Source: CAYOSF01 sp964406605
Lineage (GTDB): Bacteria; Chloroflexota; Dehalococcoidia; DSTF01; RBG-16-68-14
Length of the DNA stretch: 64,000 nucleotides
Direction of reading: 5' to 3'
Assembly (NCBI GenBank): GCA_964406605.1
Contig: CAYOSF010000005.1
Location: 233,506-297,505 of the forward strand
In this document: positions 7,920 through 16,247 of the stretch, piece after piece
Numbering within the stretch: the first letter of the stretch is position 1
Layout of the letters: the number at the start of each line of letters is the position of its first letter
Notes under the pieces: model-generated
What the model saw: the letters and a program-made list of their open reading frames with translations, nothing else
Told to the model about the DNA's origin: nothing
Databases searched by the model: none
Translations under genes and position numbers: made by a program

Positions 7920-10427
7920 CTACAAGCGGATGCGCCCGCGTATGCGCGCGGCGGCCGAGGTGAGCAGCAGTCCGGCCGTCATGAGTGCGGCAGCCAGTAC
8001 CCAGAGCCAGGTCGATTCGCAAACGCCGGTCCCGGGGCCCGCTCCTGAATCCGGCAGCGATGCGGCCTCAGGTCCTGCTTCGTCCCGTGGGAACCCCAGC
8101 AGCTCCGGCAGGGTGGGCGGCCAGCCGGTTTCCTGGTCGTCGCGGGGCGACGGAGAGCCGGGACCTTCGATGGGCCGCGTGACGTCGGGAGGCGCCGGCT
8201 CCACCCGCTCAGAGCGGATCAGTTCGGCCGGGATCACCTCGGCGCTGGGCAGCGGGTCGATCTGCTCGACGTTGCCGGGGACCACCTCGACCGGCGTGAT
8301 GCTCTCGCTGGGGAGCGACTGGGCGGGCTGTACAGTACCCTGGACGATCTCAGCCGGCGTTCCGACGCCGTCGGCCAGCTCGACTGGGATGGAGGAGCCG
8401 GGCTGGCCCATCTTCGGCTCGTCTCCCTCTTCGCATGCTCCTGGAATGAGCAGGTCGGGCGGGAGCTCGACGCCTGGGTCCAGATCGACATCCGGTGGGA
8501 GAGGCTGCCAGCAGGCCTCCTCCTGCCCGAAGCTAGGGAAGGCCGGTCCGCCGTTCGGAGGCAAGAACCAGCTAACGTATTCCATCCGATCACAAGGAAG
8601 AGGATAGGTGAAGAACTCCCCCCCGTCCGCTGGGACCGGCCAGCACGTCTCCTCTTCGAAGTCGACGGGGAAGATCCCGTAGCCGAGATCGACCGCGCCC
8701 TCGGGCAGGTTCACCGCGAAGCGCACCTCAGCGTCGCAAGTTTCAAGCTGTGGACGGCCGTCCATGCCGGGCACTGAGAACCAACACATCTCCGGCTCCC
8801 CGCAGCCGTAGGCTCTCTCCCAGAAGCCGTACCCCGGCGTTTGCGACCAGCAGAAGGGATAATCGCACGGGTTTCGGACGGACGACGAGCCGTCGGGCGC
8901 GATGAAGTCGCAGTACTCCGTGTCACATGGCACGTCGTAGAGCGGCATGTCCTCTTCGACGGAGAGCCAGCAGATGTCCTCGCCACAAGATCGGAGTTCC
9001 GCATCTCCCTCATCCGGGGGTACAAACCAGCAGAGATCGTCGCCACCGTAGCAGTCCCCCATCGATCTCCATTCGCCGCTGCCCGGCGGACTCGTCCAGC
9101 ACATTGGAAATTCGCAGCTATCTCGGTACGACCGGGAGCCGTCGGGAGCGGTGTACTCGCAGAGGTCGGTGTCGCAGGGAACATCATAGAGATACTCGTC
9201 GGACCCGCGAGATCCACGTGATAGCCAGCACACCTGCTCGGCGCAGGGCTGGAGCGTGGCCTCTCCTTCGCCCGGCGGGACATACCAGCAGTGCTCCTGT
9301 TCGCATCCGCCGAAGGCTGGGTAGTACTCGCCGGTGTCCGGTGAGGCGGCCCAGCAGACCTCCAGGTCACAGGGAGCTATCTCCGGGTCGCCCTCCGGCG
9401 GATAGTGCCAGCACTGGTCCTCGTACCCGCAGGTACCGACGGCCATACCGGCGCCGCCGAGCGCGACGTAGTCCTCCGGCAGGCCGCCGGAGGGCGTCCC
9501 GTTCACGACCAGGACGCCGTCGGCATAGGCGCAATCGCCCTCCGGCGGCGGGCCGTAGACGGCGCGGATGCCGAAGTCGGCGCCCGGGGCCAGCGTTCCC
9601 AGATCCCAGACCGGCCGGCCGAGCGCGTCGGTTCCGGCGGCCGGCGGTTCTGAGCTGACCAGGACCGCGCCGCCGGTCTGCACGTCCAGGACGCTGACGT
9701 CCGTCATCTCCAGGTCGCTCACATTCGAGACGGCGATCTGGAACTCGGCCTGGTCCGGGGCGCCGGGGCGCACCGGCTCGATTGGCACCGGCACGCCATC
9801 GTCCGGTGGTGGGGGCGGCACCGGCAACGGTTCGTAGGGCGGAGGCTCGTACTCCGTGACAAGGGTCCTCGTCACTTGGAGGTTCGTGGGCGGCGCCTGC
9901 GCGTCATCTGCCACGTCCCAGCAGCGCTCGCCACTTGTCATAACATTCGGATCGTCCCGAGAAGCCACAGTGATCGATCCGCCGATGGGTCCCGTGTCGT
10001 AGTTCTCAACGGCAAGCCGGATGACGGCCTCCAATGTGCCGCCGGCTTCCAGGTCGCCCAGTTCGTACGTGAGCTGGAGGGGGCCGGTCGGCAGCAGCTC
10101 GCCGTTGAGCGTCAGGTCGATGAACGTGGGAATGGGGATCTCACATTCGCTGGCCGGGCCAACAGTTGCGACGAGGTTGGTGGCGGCCTCATCACCGGTG
10201 TTTGCGAGTGTGACGGTACAGGTGATGAGCACCGGCTCACCGGGGCGTGCCGCATCCGGATCACAAGCGCCGCTCGCTTCGAGGACGGGTTGAGCGGCGG
10301 CTTGTCGCACCTCCAGGCTGCCGGTGCCCGCAGCCGTTGCTCCAAGCAGAACAAGGACCGCCATCGCCAGGACAGCCGGCCGACCGGCTGCCTTTGCGAT
10401 TCCCAGAAGGCCTAGCGTTGCATTCAT
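7920..10427 (-). CDS. Large Cys/Trp-rich surface protein with tandem modules and sortase-like tail
   Basis: 835 residues; ATG 10427 follows GAGGTGGATC. Order: signal peptide (about 15-46), a DUF11-like beta domain (about 47-170), a Pro-rich spacer (about 190-220), a second beta domain (about 225-320), the Cys/Trp modules (339-567), a Pro/Glu-rich region with 21-residue repeats (about 680-743), then LPDSG (791-795), a TM helix and R-I-R-G-R-I-R-L at the end. The last part has the shape of a cell-wall sorting signal with Ser for Thr. The modules have no family name I know. Probably anchored to the envelope and disulfide-rich. Confidence 0.8.
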   Translation of the reverse strand: MNATLGLLGIAKAAGRPAVLAMAVLVLLGATAAGTGSLEVRQAAAQPVLEASGACDPDAARPGEPVLITCTVTLANTGDEAATNLVATVGPASECEIPIPTFIDLTLNGELLPTGPLQLTYELGDLEAGGTLEAVIRLAVENYDTGPIGGSITVASRDDPNVMTSGERCWDVADDAQAPPTNLQVTRTLVTEYEPPPYEPLPVPPPPPDDGVPVPIEPVRPGAPDQAEFQIAVSNVSDLEMTDVSVLDVQTGGAVLVSSEPPAAGTDALGRPVWDLGTLAPGADFGIRAVYGPPPEGDCAYADGVLVVNGTPSGGLPEDYVALGGAGMAVGTCGYEDQCWHYPPEGDPEIAPCDLEVCWAASPDTGEYYPAFGGCEQEHCWYVPPGEGEATLQPCAEQVCWLSRGSRGSDEYLYDVPCDTDLCEYTAPDGSRSYRDSCEFPMCWTSPPGSGEWRSMGDCYGGDDLCWFVPPDEGDAELRSCGEDICWLSVEEDMPLYDVPCDTEYCDFIAPDGSSSVRNPCDYPFCWSQTPGYGFWERAYGCGEPEMCWFSVPGMDGRPQLETCDAEVRFAVNLPEGAVDLGYGIFPVDFEEETCWPVPADGGEFFTYPLPCDRMEYVSWFLPPNGGPAFPSFGQEEACWQPLPPDVDLDPGVELPPDLLIPGACEEGDEPKMGQPGSSIPVELADGVGTPAEIVQGTVQPAQSLPSESITPVEVVPGNVEQIDPLPSAEVIPAELIRSERVEPAPPDVTRPIEGPGSPSPRDDQETGWPPTLPELLGFPRDEAGPEAASLPDSGAGPGTGVCESTWLWVLAAALMTAGLLLTSAAARIRGRIRL
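8199..8390 (-). repeat. About 21-residue tandem repeats near C-terminus
   Basis: Within the large surface protein, residues about 680-743 hold three to four degenerate copies of a unit reading roughly (I/T)-P-(V/A)-E-(V/I/L)-V-x-G-x-V-x-x-x-x-x-L-P-S. The stretch is acidic and Pro-rich and probably serves as an extended stalk before the anchor. Confidence 0.6.
8727..9413 (-). repeat. Cys/Trp tandem modules in surface protein
   Basis: Residues 339-567 contain two full copies and flanking part copies of a unit of about 80 residues. Each unit runs CW-(Y/F)-VPP--G-A-L--C---(V/I)CWLS, then LYDVPCDT-(D/E)-(L/Y)-C-(E/D), then (T/I)-APDGS-S-R--C-(E/D)-(F/Y)-P-(M/F)-CW, then G-W--(M/A)--C. Each unit has about ten Cys and four Trp in fixed places, which suggests disulfide-stapled beta modules. 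Confidence 0.8.
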
Positions 10428-10634
10428 GATCCACCTCGCTTCGCTACGTCCGTGTCCGGCTCAGTCTTGCTATCACGTCGGTCCTAGCTCGCTAGACGCA
10501 CGAGCCACGCGAAACGTTCCGTTCGCCAGGGCGGTTCAGAGCAACGATAGCATATCGGTGCGCGGGTTGCAGCGGCCCCGCGGGAGCGAAAAGGGGCCCG
10601 TCGGCGGGCTCCGCGCGGCCGCGCGCCGCATGCC

Positions 10635-10663
10635 TTGACAGGGCCCGGCCCCCTGCCTACGAT
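10635..10663 (+). promoter_or_regulatory. sigma70 promoter TTGACA-N17-TACGAT
   Basis: A perfect -35 (10635-10640), 17-nt spacer and -10 matching TATAAT at four of six places (10658-10663). The start point would fall near 10670, about 40 nt before the DUF1461 gene. Confidence 0.7.
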
Positions 10664-10708
10664 GAAGGTGCCCGGCCATGGTGGGGGTGGTCGGCGCGGG
10701 AGGGTTGC

Positions 10709-11434
10709 TTGGGGTTCGTCCGCCACTTCGCCGCGCTGCTCTTCGTAATCGCTCTTCCCATCGCTCTCGTCACCACCAACGTACGCATCGTGGTCAACGA
10801 GCCGCGCGTGTACGAGTATGCGACGGATCACTACGATACTCCCAGCACCACGGGCATCCCCCGCGCAGAGCTGCTGCGCGCGAGCAGCGAACTCCGCGAC
10901 TACTTCAACAGGGACGACGGCAAGCCGATCTTCGTGCGGGTGCAGAAGGACGGCGCACCAATCTCCCTCTTCAACCGCCGGGAGACGGCTCACCTTCAGG
11001 ATGTCAGGACGCTCTTCCAGGCGAGCTTTCGGGTACAGGAGGCGGCCGTCATCTTCGCGCTGGCGTACGTAGTGATGGTCTTCCTCTGGGCGCGGGAGGG
11101 CAGCTTGCGCACGCTGGCGAGGCAGATCGTGCTCTCAGGGCTCTTGGGTCTGGCGGTCATCGGCATCGTGGGCGCCATCGCCGTCACTGGATTCGACCAG
11201 TCCTTCGACTGGTTCCACCGCATCGCCTTCGACAACGACTTGTGGCAACTGGACGCGACCCGCGACCACCTGATCCAGATGTTCCCGGAGGACTTCTGGC
11301 GAGACGTCAGTCTCTGGGTCGGCATCGCTACTCTGGCGGAGCTAACGACGCTGGCGCTGCTCGCGGCCGCCTACCTGGGGCTGACCCGCCGCTCGGCGGC
11401 CACCTATGCGCTTCCCGAGGGGGCGCAGGCCTAG
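10709..11434 (+). CDS. Integral membrane protein, DUF1461/TIGR01906 family
   Basis: 241 residues from TTG 10709, with GGGAGGG 5 nt upstream; no other in-frame start is near. Four hydrophobic helices are visible (about 7-25, 112-130, 140-165, 205-228). Family segments include the N-R-R-E-T-A-H-L-Q-D-V stretch between TM1 and TM2, and F-H-R-I-A-F-D-N-D-x-W-x-L-D with L-I-x-M-F-P-E-x-F-W before TM4. The family is found in Firmicutes and Chloroflexota with no established function. It is transcribed alone from the promoter at 10635. Confidence 0.85.
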   Translation: MGFVRHFAALLFVIALPIALVTTNVRIVVNEPRVYEYATDHYDTPSTTGIPRAELLRASSELRDYFNRDDGKPIFVRVQKDGAPISLFNRRETAHLQDVRTLFQASFRVQEAAVIFALAYVVMVFLWAREGSLRTLARQIVLSGLLGLAVIGIVGAIAVTGFDQSFDWFHRIAFDNDLWQLDATRDHLIQMFPEDFWRDVSLWVGIATLAELTTLALLAAAYLGLTRRSAATYALPEGAQA

Positions 11435-11483
11435 CTGGCGCGCTGCGCGGCCCCGACGGAGGTACCCCCCAGGCCGGACACGG

Positions 11484-11510
11484 AAAAGGCAGGGCATTGA
11501 ACCCTGCCTT
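11484..11510 (-). terminator. Intrinsic terminator of the FmdB gene
   Basis: Nine-base-pair perfect stem AAGGCAGGG / CCCTGCCTT (11486-11494 and 11502-11510) with a 7-nt loop. On the minus strand the stem runs into TTTT, so it ends transcription of the FmdB gene 25 nt downstream of its stop. On the plus strand it may also slow readthrough from the DUF1461 gene. Confidence 0.75.
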
Positions 11511-11534
11511 GAGTGCTGGCTGCCTGGAGTTCAG

Positions 11535-11768
11535 CTAGGGCCGGCAGGCCGCGCAGGAACTGCTGGAGCAGGACGAGCAGCCGCTCGCCATGGATGAACC
11601 GCCCAGCGGATCGCTACCCTCGCGGACCGGCGCGGCGACAAGCGAGACGACCCGCTCTGCTTTCGGATGTCCTGCCGGGCAGGTCGCGGGCTCAGTCGAG
11701 CGGCTCATCGGGCGTAGTTGCTCGAAGGTGGTGTTGCAGGACCGGCAGTAGTACTCATACAGCGGCAT
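11535..11768 (-). CDS. FmdB-family zinc-ribbon protein
   Basis: 77 residues. The N-terminal MPLYEYYCRSCNTTFEQL is the hallmark of the FmdB/CxxC_CxxC_SSSS family, followed by C-P-A-G-H as the second zinc half, where the first Cys pair is normal and the second is C plus H. The C-terminus is Ser/Cys-rich (CSSCSSSSCAACRP), as the family name implies. Small putative regulator of unknown target. GGGAGG lies upstream of ATG 11768. Confidence 0.88.
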   Translation of the reverse strand: MPLYEYYCRSCNTTFEQLRPMSRSTEPATCPAGHPKAERVVSLVAAPVREGSDPLGGSSMASGCSSCSSSSCAACRP

Positions 11769-11893
11769 GACTTGGTTGCCTCCCAGGGGCTACTCTCATG
11801 GTACCAAACAACTCGCTGAAGATGCACGTCCCGGCATCTCACCCACCGGAACCGTGCTGTGCGCGCGGTCACGACGGGACGATAGGCGCCGAT

Positions 11894-13219
11894 CTAGTGC
11901 CCGCTTGGCGGATCAGCGCGGCCCGCCAGGCTGGAGGACGTGAACCAGTTCGGTCGGTCCCGGCAGTACTCGTCGAGTCTCTCGACCAGGGCTTCGTCGA
12001 GACCCTCGGAGAGATAGTAAGTGGGAGTGAGCATGTTGTGGCCGGGGGGGATGCGGCCCTCATGCCTCGCGGTCTCCTCCAGCGGCGTTCCCGTGTATAC
12101 GCGGAGTCCGACGTTCATCATGAGCGGGGCGTCGTGCGCCACCTCGCTTAGAAAGTCCAGGGCGCGCCACACCGACTCCTCTGTCTCGCCCGGGCCGCCG
12201 AACAGCAGGAACATGATGAAGGGCATGCCCACGGCGCGCAGGTCGTCCAAGGCTCGGACGATGTCTCTCTGCGTGTAACCCTTGCGGTAGCTCTTGAGCA
12301 TCTCGTCCGTGGCCGCCTCCAGGCCCAACGCCACCCCGCGGCAGCCCGACTCCTTCATCACCTCCAGCAAGTCCCTCGACAGGCCAACGGGGTTGACGTC
12401 CGTGTGCCAGACCGTGCCAGATCCTCGCTTGATCAGCTCGCGACACACCGCCATCGCATGCTCGGGTGGGTACTGGAACACCCCGTCCGTGAAGAACACC
12501 TGGTTGATGCCGATCTCACTGCGGATCCGCCCGATCTCCGCGACGGTGACCTCCGGCGGCTTCAGGCGGACCCCCTCGGCGTCGGCGCTTTCCGCGCAGT
12601 AGGTGCAGGCCAGGTCACAGCCGCGCTTGCTCTCAACGGGGATGGCCGCACCCTCGGCCAGGTACTTGGGGCAATCCACCAAGTCGAAGGCCGGCCCGGG
12701 GGAGGCAGAGAACGTGTGCACTTTCGCCACACCCGTGACGACTGCCTTGCCGTGAGACAGGTAGCAGCCGCCGGCAACGGCGTCGGGCGGGTCCTCCTTC
12801 TCGATGCAGTCGACCAGCGCAGCGACCGATTCCTCGGCCTCTCCGGCGAACCCATAGGGGACATCCAGGCGCTCGAGGATCTCGCCCGGGAACAGAGAGT
12901 AGCCCGACCCGCCGAGCACTATCGGCGATCGCGTGGCCTCCTTCACGGTCTCGACGCAGCGCTCCGCTTCCTCGAGGAAGGACTGGTGGCCATGGAGTCG
13001 GTTGTTCTCAAGGTTCCGGAGGCTCATGCCGACGAGTTCGGGCTCGAACGCGGCCAGGTGGGATGAGATGGCCCGGATCGGGTCGTGCTCGTGGCAGAGG
13101 TCGAGCAGACGCACGTCGTGCCCGTGCTCCCGGAGCGTGCCAGCGACGATTGCGGGTCCGATAGGAAAGACCGGGTTGGGTTCGCGAAACCGGTTCAGCG
13201 ATATGACCGAGATCCTCAT
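11894..13219 (-). CDS. B12-binding-domain / radical SAM enzyme
   Basis: 441 residues. The N-terminal third (1-140) has the Rossmann-like cobalamin-binding layout, but the D-x-H-x-x-G motif is not evident. The radical SAM cluster site is KRGCDLACTYC (C-x3-C-x2-C, about residue 190), followed by a TIM-barrel core with G-L-E-A-A-T and F-G-G-P-G-E-T segments. Members catalyse methylations, cyclisations and similar steps; the substrate cannot be told. The gene stands alone, divergent from the flavoprotein at 13446, with a strong inverted repeat in its leader. Confidence 0.87.
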   Translation of the reverse strand: MRISVISLNRFREPNPVFPIGPAIVAGTLREHGHDVRLLDLCHEHDPIRAISSHLAAFEPELVGMSLRNLENNRLHGHQSFLEEAERCVETVKEATRSPIVLGGSGYSLFPGEILERLDVPYGFAGEAEESVAALVDCIEKEDPPDAVAGGCYLSHGKAVVTGVAKVHTFSASPGPAFDLVDCPKYLAEGAAIPVESKRGCDLACTYCAESADAEGVRLKPPEVTVAEIGRIRSEIGINQVFFTDGVFQYPPEHAMAVCRELIKRGSGTVWHTDVNPVGLSRDLLEVMKESGCRGVALGLEAATDEMLKSYRKGYTQRDIVRALDDLRAVGMPFIMFLLFGGPGETEESVWRALDFLSEVAHDAPLMMNVGLRVYTGTPLEETARHEGRIPPGHNMLTPTYYLSEGLDEALVERLDEYCRDRPNWFTSSSLAGRADPPSGH

Positions 13220-13245
13220 ACGCCGAGCGCTCCCGCTGCTTCCTC

Positions 13246-13285
13246 CAGGCCGTCCTGCGAGGCGCCGCCGCGGCAGGACGGCCTG
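13246..13285. repeat. 13-bp perfect inverted repeat in divergent intergenic region
   Basis: Arms CAGGCCGTCCTGC (13246-13258) and GCAGGACGGCCTG (13273-13285) with a 14-nt GC-rich loop. It begins 26 nt upstream of the radical SAM start codon and so would lie in that gene's leader. There is no T run, so it is not a standard terminator. It could be a protein operator or an RNA control hairpin. Confidence 0.7.
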
Positions 13286-13386
13286 CCGAGTATGTCAAAC
13301 GTCGGGAACGCCCGCACAAGCCCGCCGCAGCCAGGGTGGTAGACATCTTCGTGCGATGGATCGCTTCGTCGCATGCGCATGGCGGC

Positions 13387-13395
13387 TGCTACAAT
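13387..13395 (+). promoter_or_regulatory. Extended -10 promoter (TGCTACAAT)
   Basis: TG-n-TACAAT at 13387-13395, five of six bases of the -10 consensus plus the extended TG. No good -35 at 17 nt. The start point would be near 13402, giving a 44-nt leader before ATG 13446. Confidence 0.6.
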
Positions 13396-13445
13396 GGTAG
13401 CGGACTGTCCAGTTCATATGTAACCCAATGAGTAGGGAGCGTCGC

Positions 13446-14588
13446 ATGGCAGAGGAGACTATCGTAGTGCTTGGCGGCGGCGTTGGCGGCGTGGTCGCCG
13501 CCAACGAGTTGCACGGTCGGCTGAAGGACAAGGCTCGCATCGTCCTCGTTGAGCGGAACCCGCTGCGGTCCCTGCCACTGTCCTACCTCTGGGTCATGAC
13601 CGACGAACGCCGGCCGGACGCCATCACGCGGGACATCAGCCGGATCGAGCGCAAGGGCGTCGAGTTCGTCACGGGCGAGGTGACGCGCATCGACTTGGCG
13701 AAGCGCTCAGTCACCGCGGGCAAGCGCGAGATCTCCTATGACTACCTCATCGTGGCGCTGGGCGCCGAGATGGCTCCCGACGGCGTGCCCGGACTGGCCG
13801 ACGCTCATACCTACTACGACCTGGCCGGCGCGGCGCGGTTGCGTGACGCGGTCGTCGCCTTCGAGGGTGGTCGAATTGACTTGGTTATCGCCGGTCTGCC
13901 GAGCAAGTGCCCGACGGCGCCCTACGAGGGCGCAATGCTGCTGGAGGGGTTCTTTCACAGCCGCCACGTGCGTCATCGGGTAGAACTGGCTCTCTACACG
14001 CCGGAGCCGGCGCCGATGCCGATAGCCGGTCCGACCACCGGCGAGGCCGTACGGGAGCTGCTGGCCCACAAGGGCGTTGCCTTCCACCCCAACAAACAGC
14101 TCGTGGAGGTGAAGGGGCAGGAGATCCATTTCGAGGACGGCGAGACGGTCTCTTCCGATCTGCTGGTGACCATACCGCCCCACCGGGCGCCCCAGGTGGT
14201 GCGGGACTCGGGTCTCACCGACGACTCCGGCTGGATCCCTGTCGACCGGCGCACGCTCGAGACCAAGCACGAGGGCGTCTACGCCATCGGTGATGTGACG
14301 CGCATTGCTCTTCACGACGGCATGCCGCTGCCGAAGGCGGGAGTCTTCGCTCAGGCTGAGGCGGAGGTGGTGGCCCGGAACATCGCGGCGCGCGTTCTTG
14401 GCCAGGCCAAGCGCGAACGGTTCGACGGCAAGGGCTATTGCTTCCTGGAGACGGGCGGCGGCACGGCGGGCCTGGCGCAGGGCGATTTCTTCGCTGAGCC
14501 GCGCAGTATTCCGTTGCGCTCTCCCAGTCCGGTCTGGCACTGGGGCAAGGTGGCCTACGAACGTTACTGGCTCTGGAAGTGGTACTGA
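13446..14588 (+). CDS. Sulfide:quinone oxidoreductase-like FAD/NAD(P) flavoprotein
   Basis: 380 residues; ATG 13446 is preferred over ATG 13428 because AGGGAG sits 6 nt upstream. The Rossmann motif GGGVGGVVAA is at about residue 10. C-P-T-A-P-Y-E (about 155) carries the redox Cys typical of the family, a second Cys lies in G-K-G-Y-C-F-L-E-T (about 340), and the end HWGKVAYERYWLWKWY is typical of SQR-like proteins that sit on the membrane. Likely reaction: oxidation of sulfide or a related donor with quinone reduction. A plain NADH dehydrogenase-like role is the alternative. Confidence 0.85.
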   Translation: MAEETIVVLGGGVGGVVAANELHGRLKDKARIVLVERNPLRSLPLSYLWVMTDERRPDAITRDISRIERKGVEFVTGEVTRIDLAKRSVTAGKREISYDYLIVALGAEMAPDGVPGLADAHTYYDLAGAARLRDAVVAFEGGRIDLVIAGLPSKCPTAPYEGAMLLEGFFHSRHVRHRVELALYTPEPAPMPIAGPTTGEAVRELLAHKGVAFHPNKQLVEVKGQEIHFEDGETVSSDLLVTIPPHRAPQVVRDSGLTDDSGWIPVDRRTLETKHEGVYAIGDVTRIALHDGMPLPKAGVFAQAEAEVVARNIAARVLGQAKRERFDGKGYCFLETGGGTAGLAQGDFFAEPRSIPLRSPSPVWHWGKVAYERYWLWKWY

Positions 14589-14711
14589 GAGGGAGGCCGT
14601 TCAGGCGCCGGTTTGGGGAGCGCTGGACGCGCGACCCGCAGGCGTGGGCCGGACTGGTCTAGGTTGGCTCATCTCAGAAGGTGGCGTGCAGGACGAGGGT
14701 CCGCTCGGCCG

Positions 14712-16247
14712 CTACTCGAGGTAGTCCTTCAGCTTCTTGCTCCGGGACGGATGGCGCAGCTTGCGAAGCGCCTTCGCCTCTATCTGGCGGATCCGTTCGC
14801 GGGTGACCTGGAACTCGCGTCCCACCTCCTCCAGCGTGCGGCTGCGCCCGTCTTCCAGCCCGAAACGGAGCCCCAGCACTTTTCGCTCACGATAGGTGAG
14901 GCTGTTGAGAACGTCCGTCACCTGCTCCTTCAGGAGCTGGTGGGAGGCGGCGTCCGCCGGGGGTAGCGCGGCTTCGTCCTCGAGGAAGTCGCCCAGGTGG
15001 CTGTCCTCTTCCTCGCCGATCGGTGTCTCCAGGGACACGGGCTCCTGAGACACCTTGATGATCTCGCGGACTCGTTCCGGCGCGATCTCCATCCCCTCGC
15101 CTATCTCTTCGCTGGTGGGCTCTCGGCCGAACTCCTGAATGAGCTTTCGGCTCACTCGAACGAGCTTGTTGATGGTCTCCACCATGTGGACGGGGATGCG
15201 GATGGTGCGCGCTTGGTCGGCGATGGCCCGCGTGATGGCCTGGCGAATCCACCAGGTGGCGTACGTGCTGAACTTGTACCCCTTGCGGTAGTCGAACTTC
15301 TCGACGGCGCGGATGAGGCCGATGTTGCCTTCCTGGATGAGGTCGAGCAGCGACATACCGCGGCCGATGTACTTCTTGGCGACGCTCACGACCAGGCGCA
15401 GGTTCGCCTCCGTCAGCTTTCGTTCTCCCCGGTAGCCGGACTCGTTCAACCGCTCGAAGTAGTCCGTGAGGCCGCGCTCGTGAGGGGCGAGCCGGTCGAT
15501 CTGGTCCCAAGGGGGAGGGACGAGCCGACGTTCGCCGCCGACAGCCCCGGCGGCGACCTGAAGCAGGTCCGGGGTCAGGATGTGCGTGAGGATCGAGAGC
15601 CGCACCGTAGCCTGCTCGGCGCGCTCCGAGTCGCAGCGCAGGCTGCGGACCAGATGCTCGATCAGCGTTTGGTCCAGTTCTCCATCCAGCGTGTTCCGCA
15701 ACGTCTCATCGATTACGAGGCTCGAAAGCGGGTTCTTCTTGATGTGGAGATGCCTGGTGACGCTGTTGAGGACCCGCCGCTCGTCGTGCAACTGGCTGAG
15801 GAGGCTGAGGAGGATCTCGCTGCCGGCGGGCTCCTCTCCTCGGTCGTCCAGCCAGCGCTGTTCGATGTCCCGGATGTGCTTCCCCTCCTCCATCTGGCGG
15901 GCCAGTCGTTTCTCGTCGGCTCCGGACAGAAGGTACACCTTGCCGATCTCGCGCAGGTACATCCGCACCGGATCATCGATGCCGTCCTGCGTTTCGAGGT
16001 CGGTCTCATCCTCGAGACTTGCCGACTTCGGTTCGTCCTTTGTTCCGGCAACGCTCACCAGAGCGGAGTCGGCGTCGCGGCCTCCGGACGCCTTGGCTAC
16101 CAGACGAGTGGAGTTCAGCACTGCGACGCTGTCGGCCAGCCGGGCGTAGATCTCGTCCAGCTCATCACCGCTGGAGGAGTTGTCGCGGCTCCTGCTACGG
16201 CCCGTGGAAACGTGGCTGCCGTTGCTCTCCTGATCGTCGTCGATCAT
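14712..16247 (-). CDS. rpoD: Primary sigma factor RpoD/SigA
   Basis: 511 residues. Region 1.2 starts at D-D-P-V-R-M-Y-L-R-E-I-G (about 90); region 2 has L-L-D-L-I-Q-E-G-N-I-G-L and GYKFSTYATWWIRQAITRAI; region 4 ends with V-T-R-E-R-I-R-Q-I-E-A-K-A-L-R-K-L-R. The acidic non-conserved N-terminus of about 80 residues fits a group 1 factor. Its start overlaps the dnaG stop by 4 nt, the usual dnaG-rpoD order of the macromolecular synthesis operon. Confidence 0.95.
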   Translation of the reverse strand: MIDDDQESNGSHVSTGRSRSRDNSSSGDELDEIYARLADSVAVLNSTRLVAKASGGRDADSALVSVAGTKDEPKSASLEDETDLETQDGIDDPVRMYLREIGKVYLLSGADEKRLARQMEEGKHIRDIEQRWLDDRGEEPAGSEILLSLLSQLHDERRVLNSVTRHLHIKKNPLSSLVIDETLRNTLDGELDQTLIEHLVRSLRCDSERAEQATVRLSILTHILTPDLLQVAAGAVGGERRLVPPPWDQIDRLAPHERGLTDYFERLNESGYRGERKLTEANLRLVVSVAKKYIGRGMSLLDLIQEGNIGLIRAVEKFDYRKGYKFSTYATWWIRQAITRAIADQARTIRIPVHMVETINKLVRVSRKLIQEFGREPTSEEIGEGMEIAPERVREIIKVSQEPVSLETPIGEEEDSHLGDFLEDEAALPPADAASHQLLKEQVTDVLNSLTYRERKVLGLRFGLEDGRSRTLEEVGREFQVTRERIRQIEAKALRKLRHPSRSKKLKDYLE

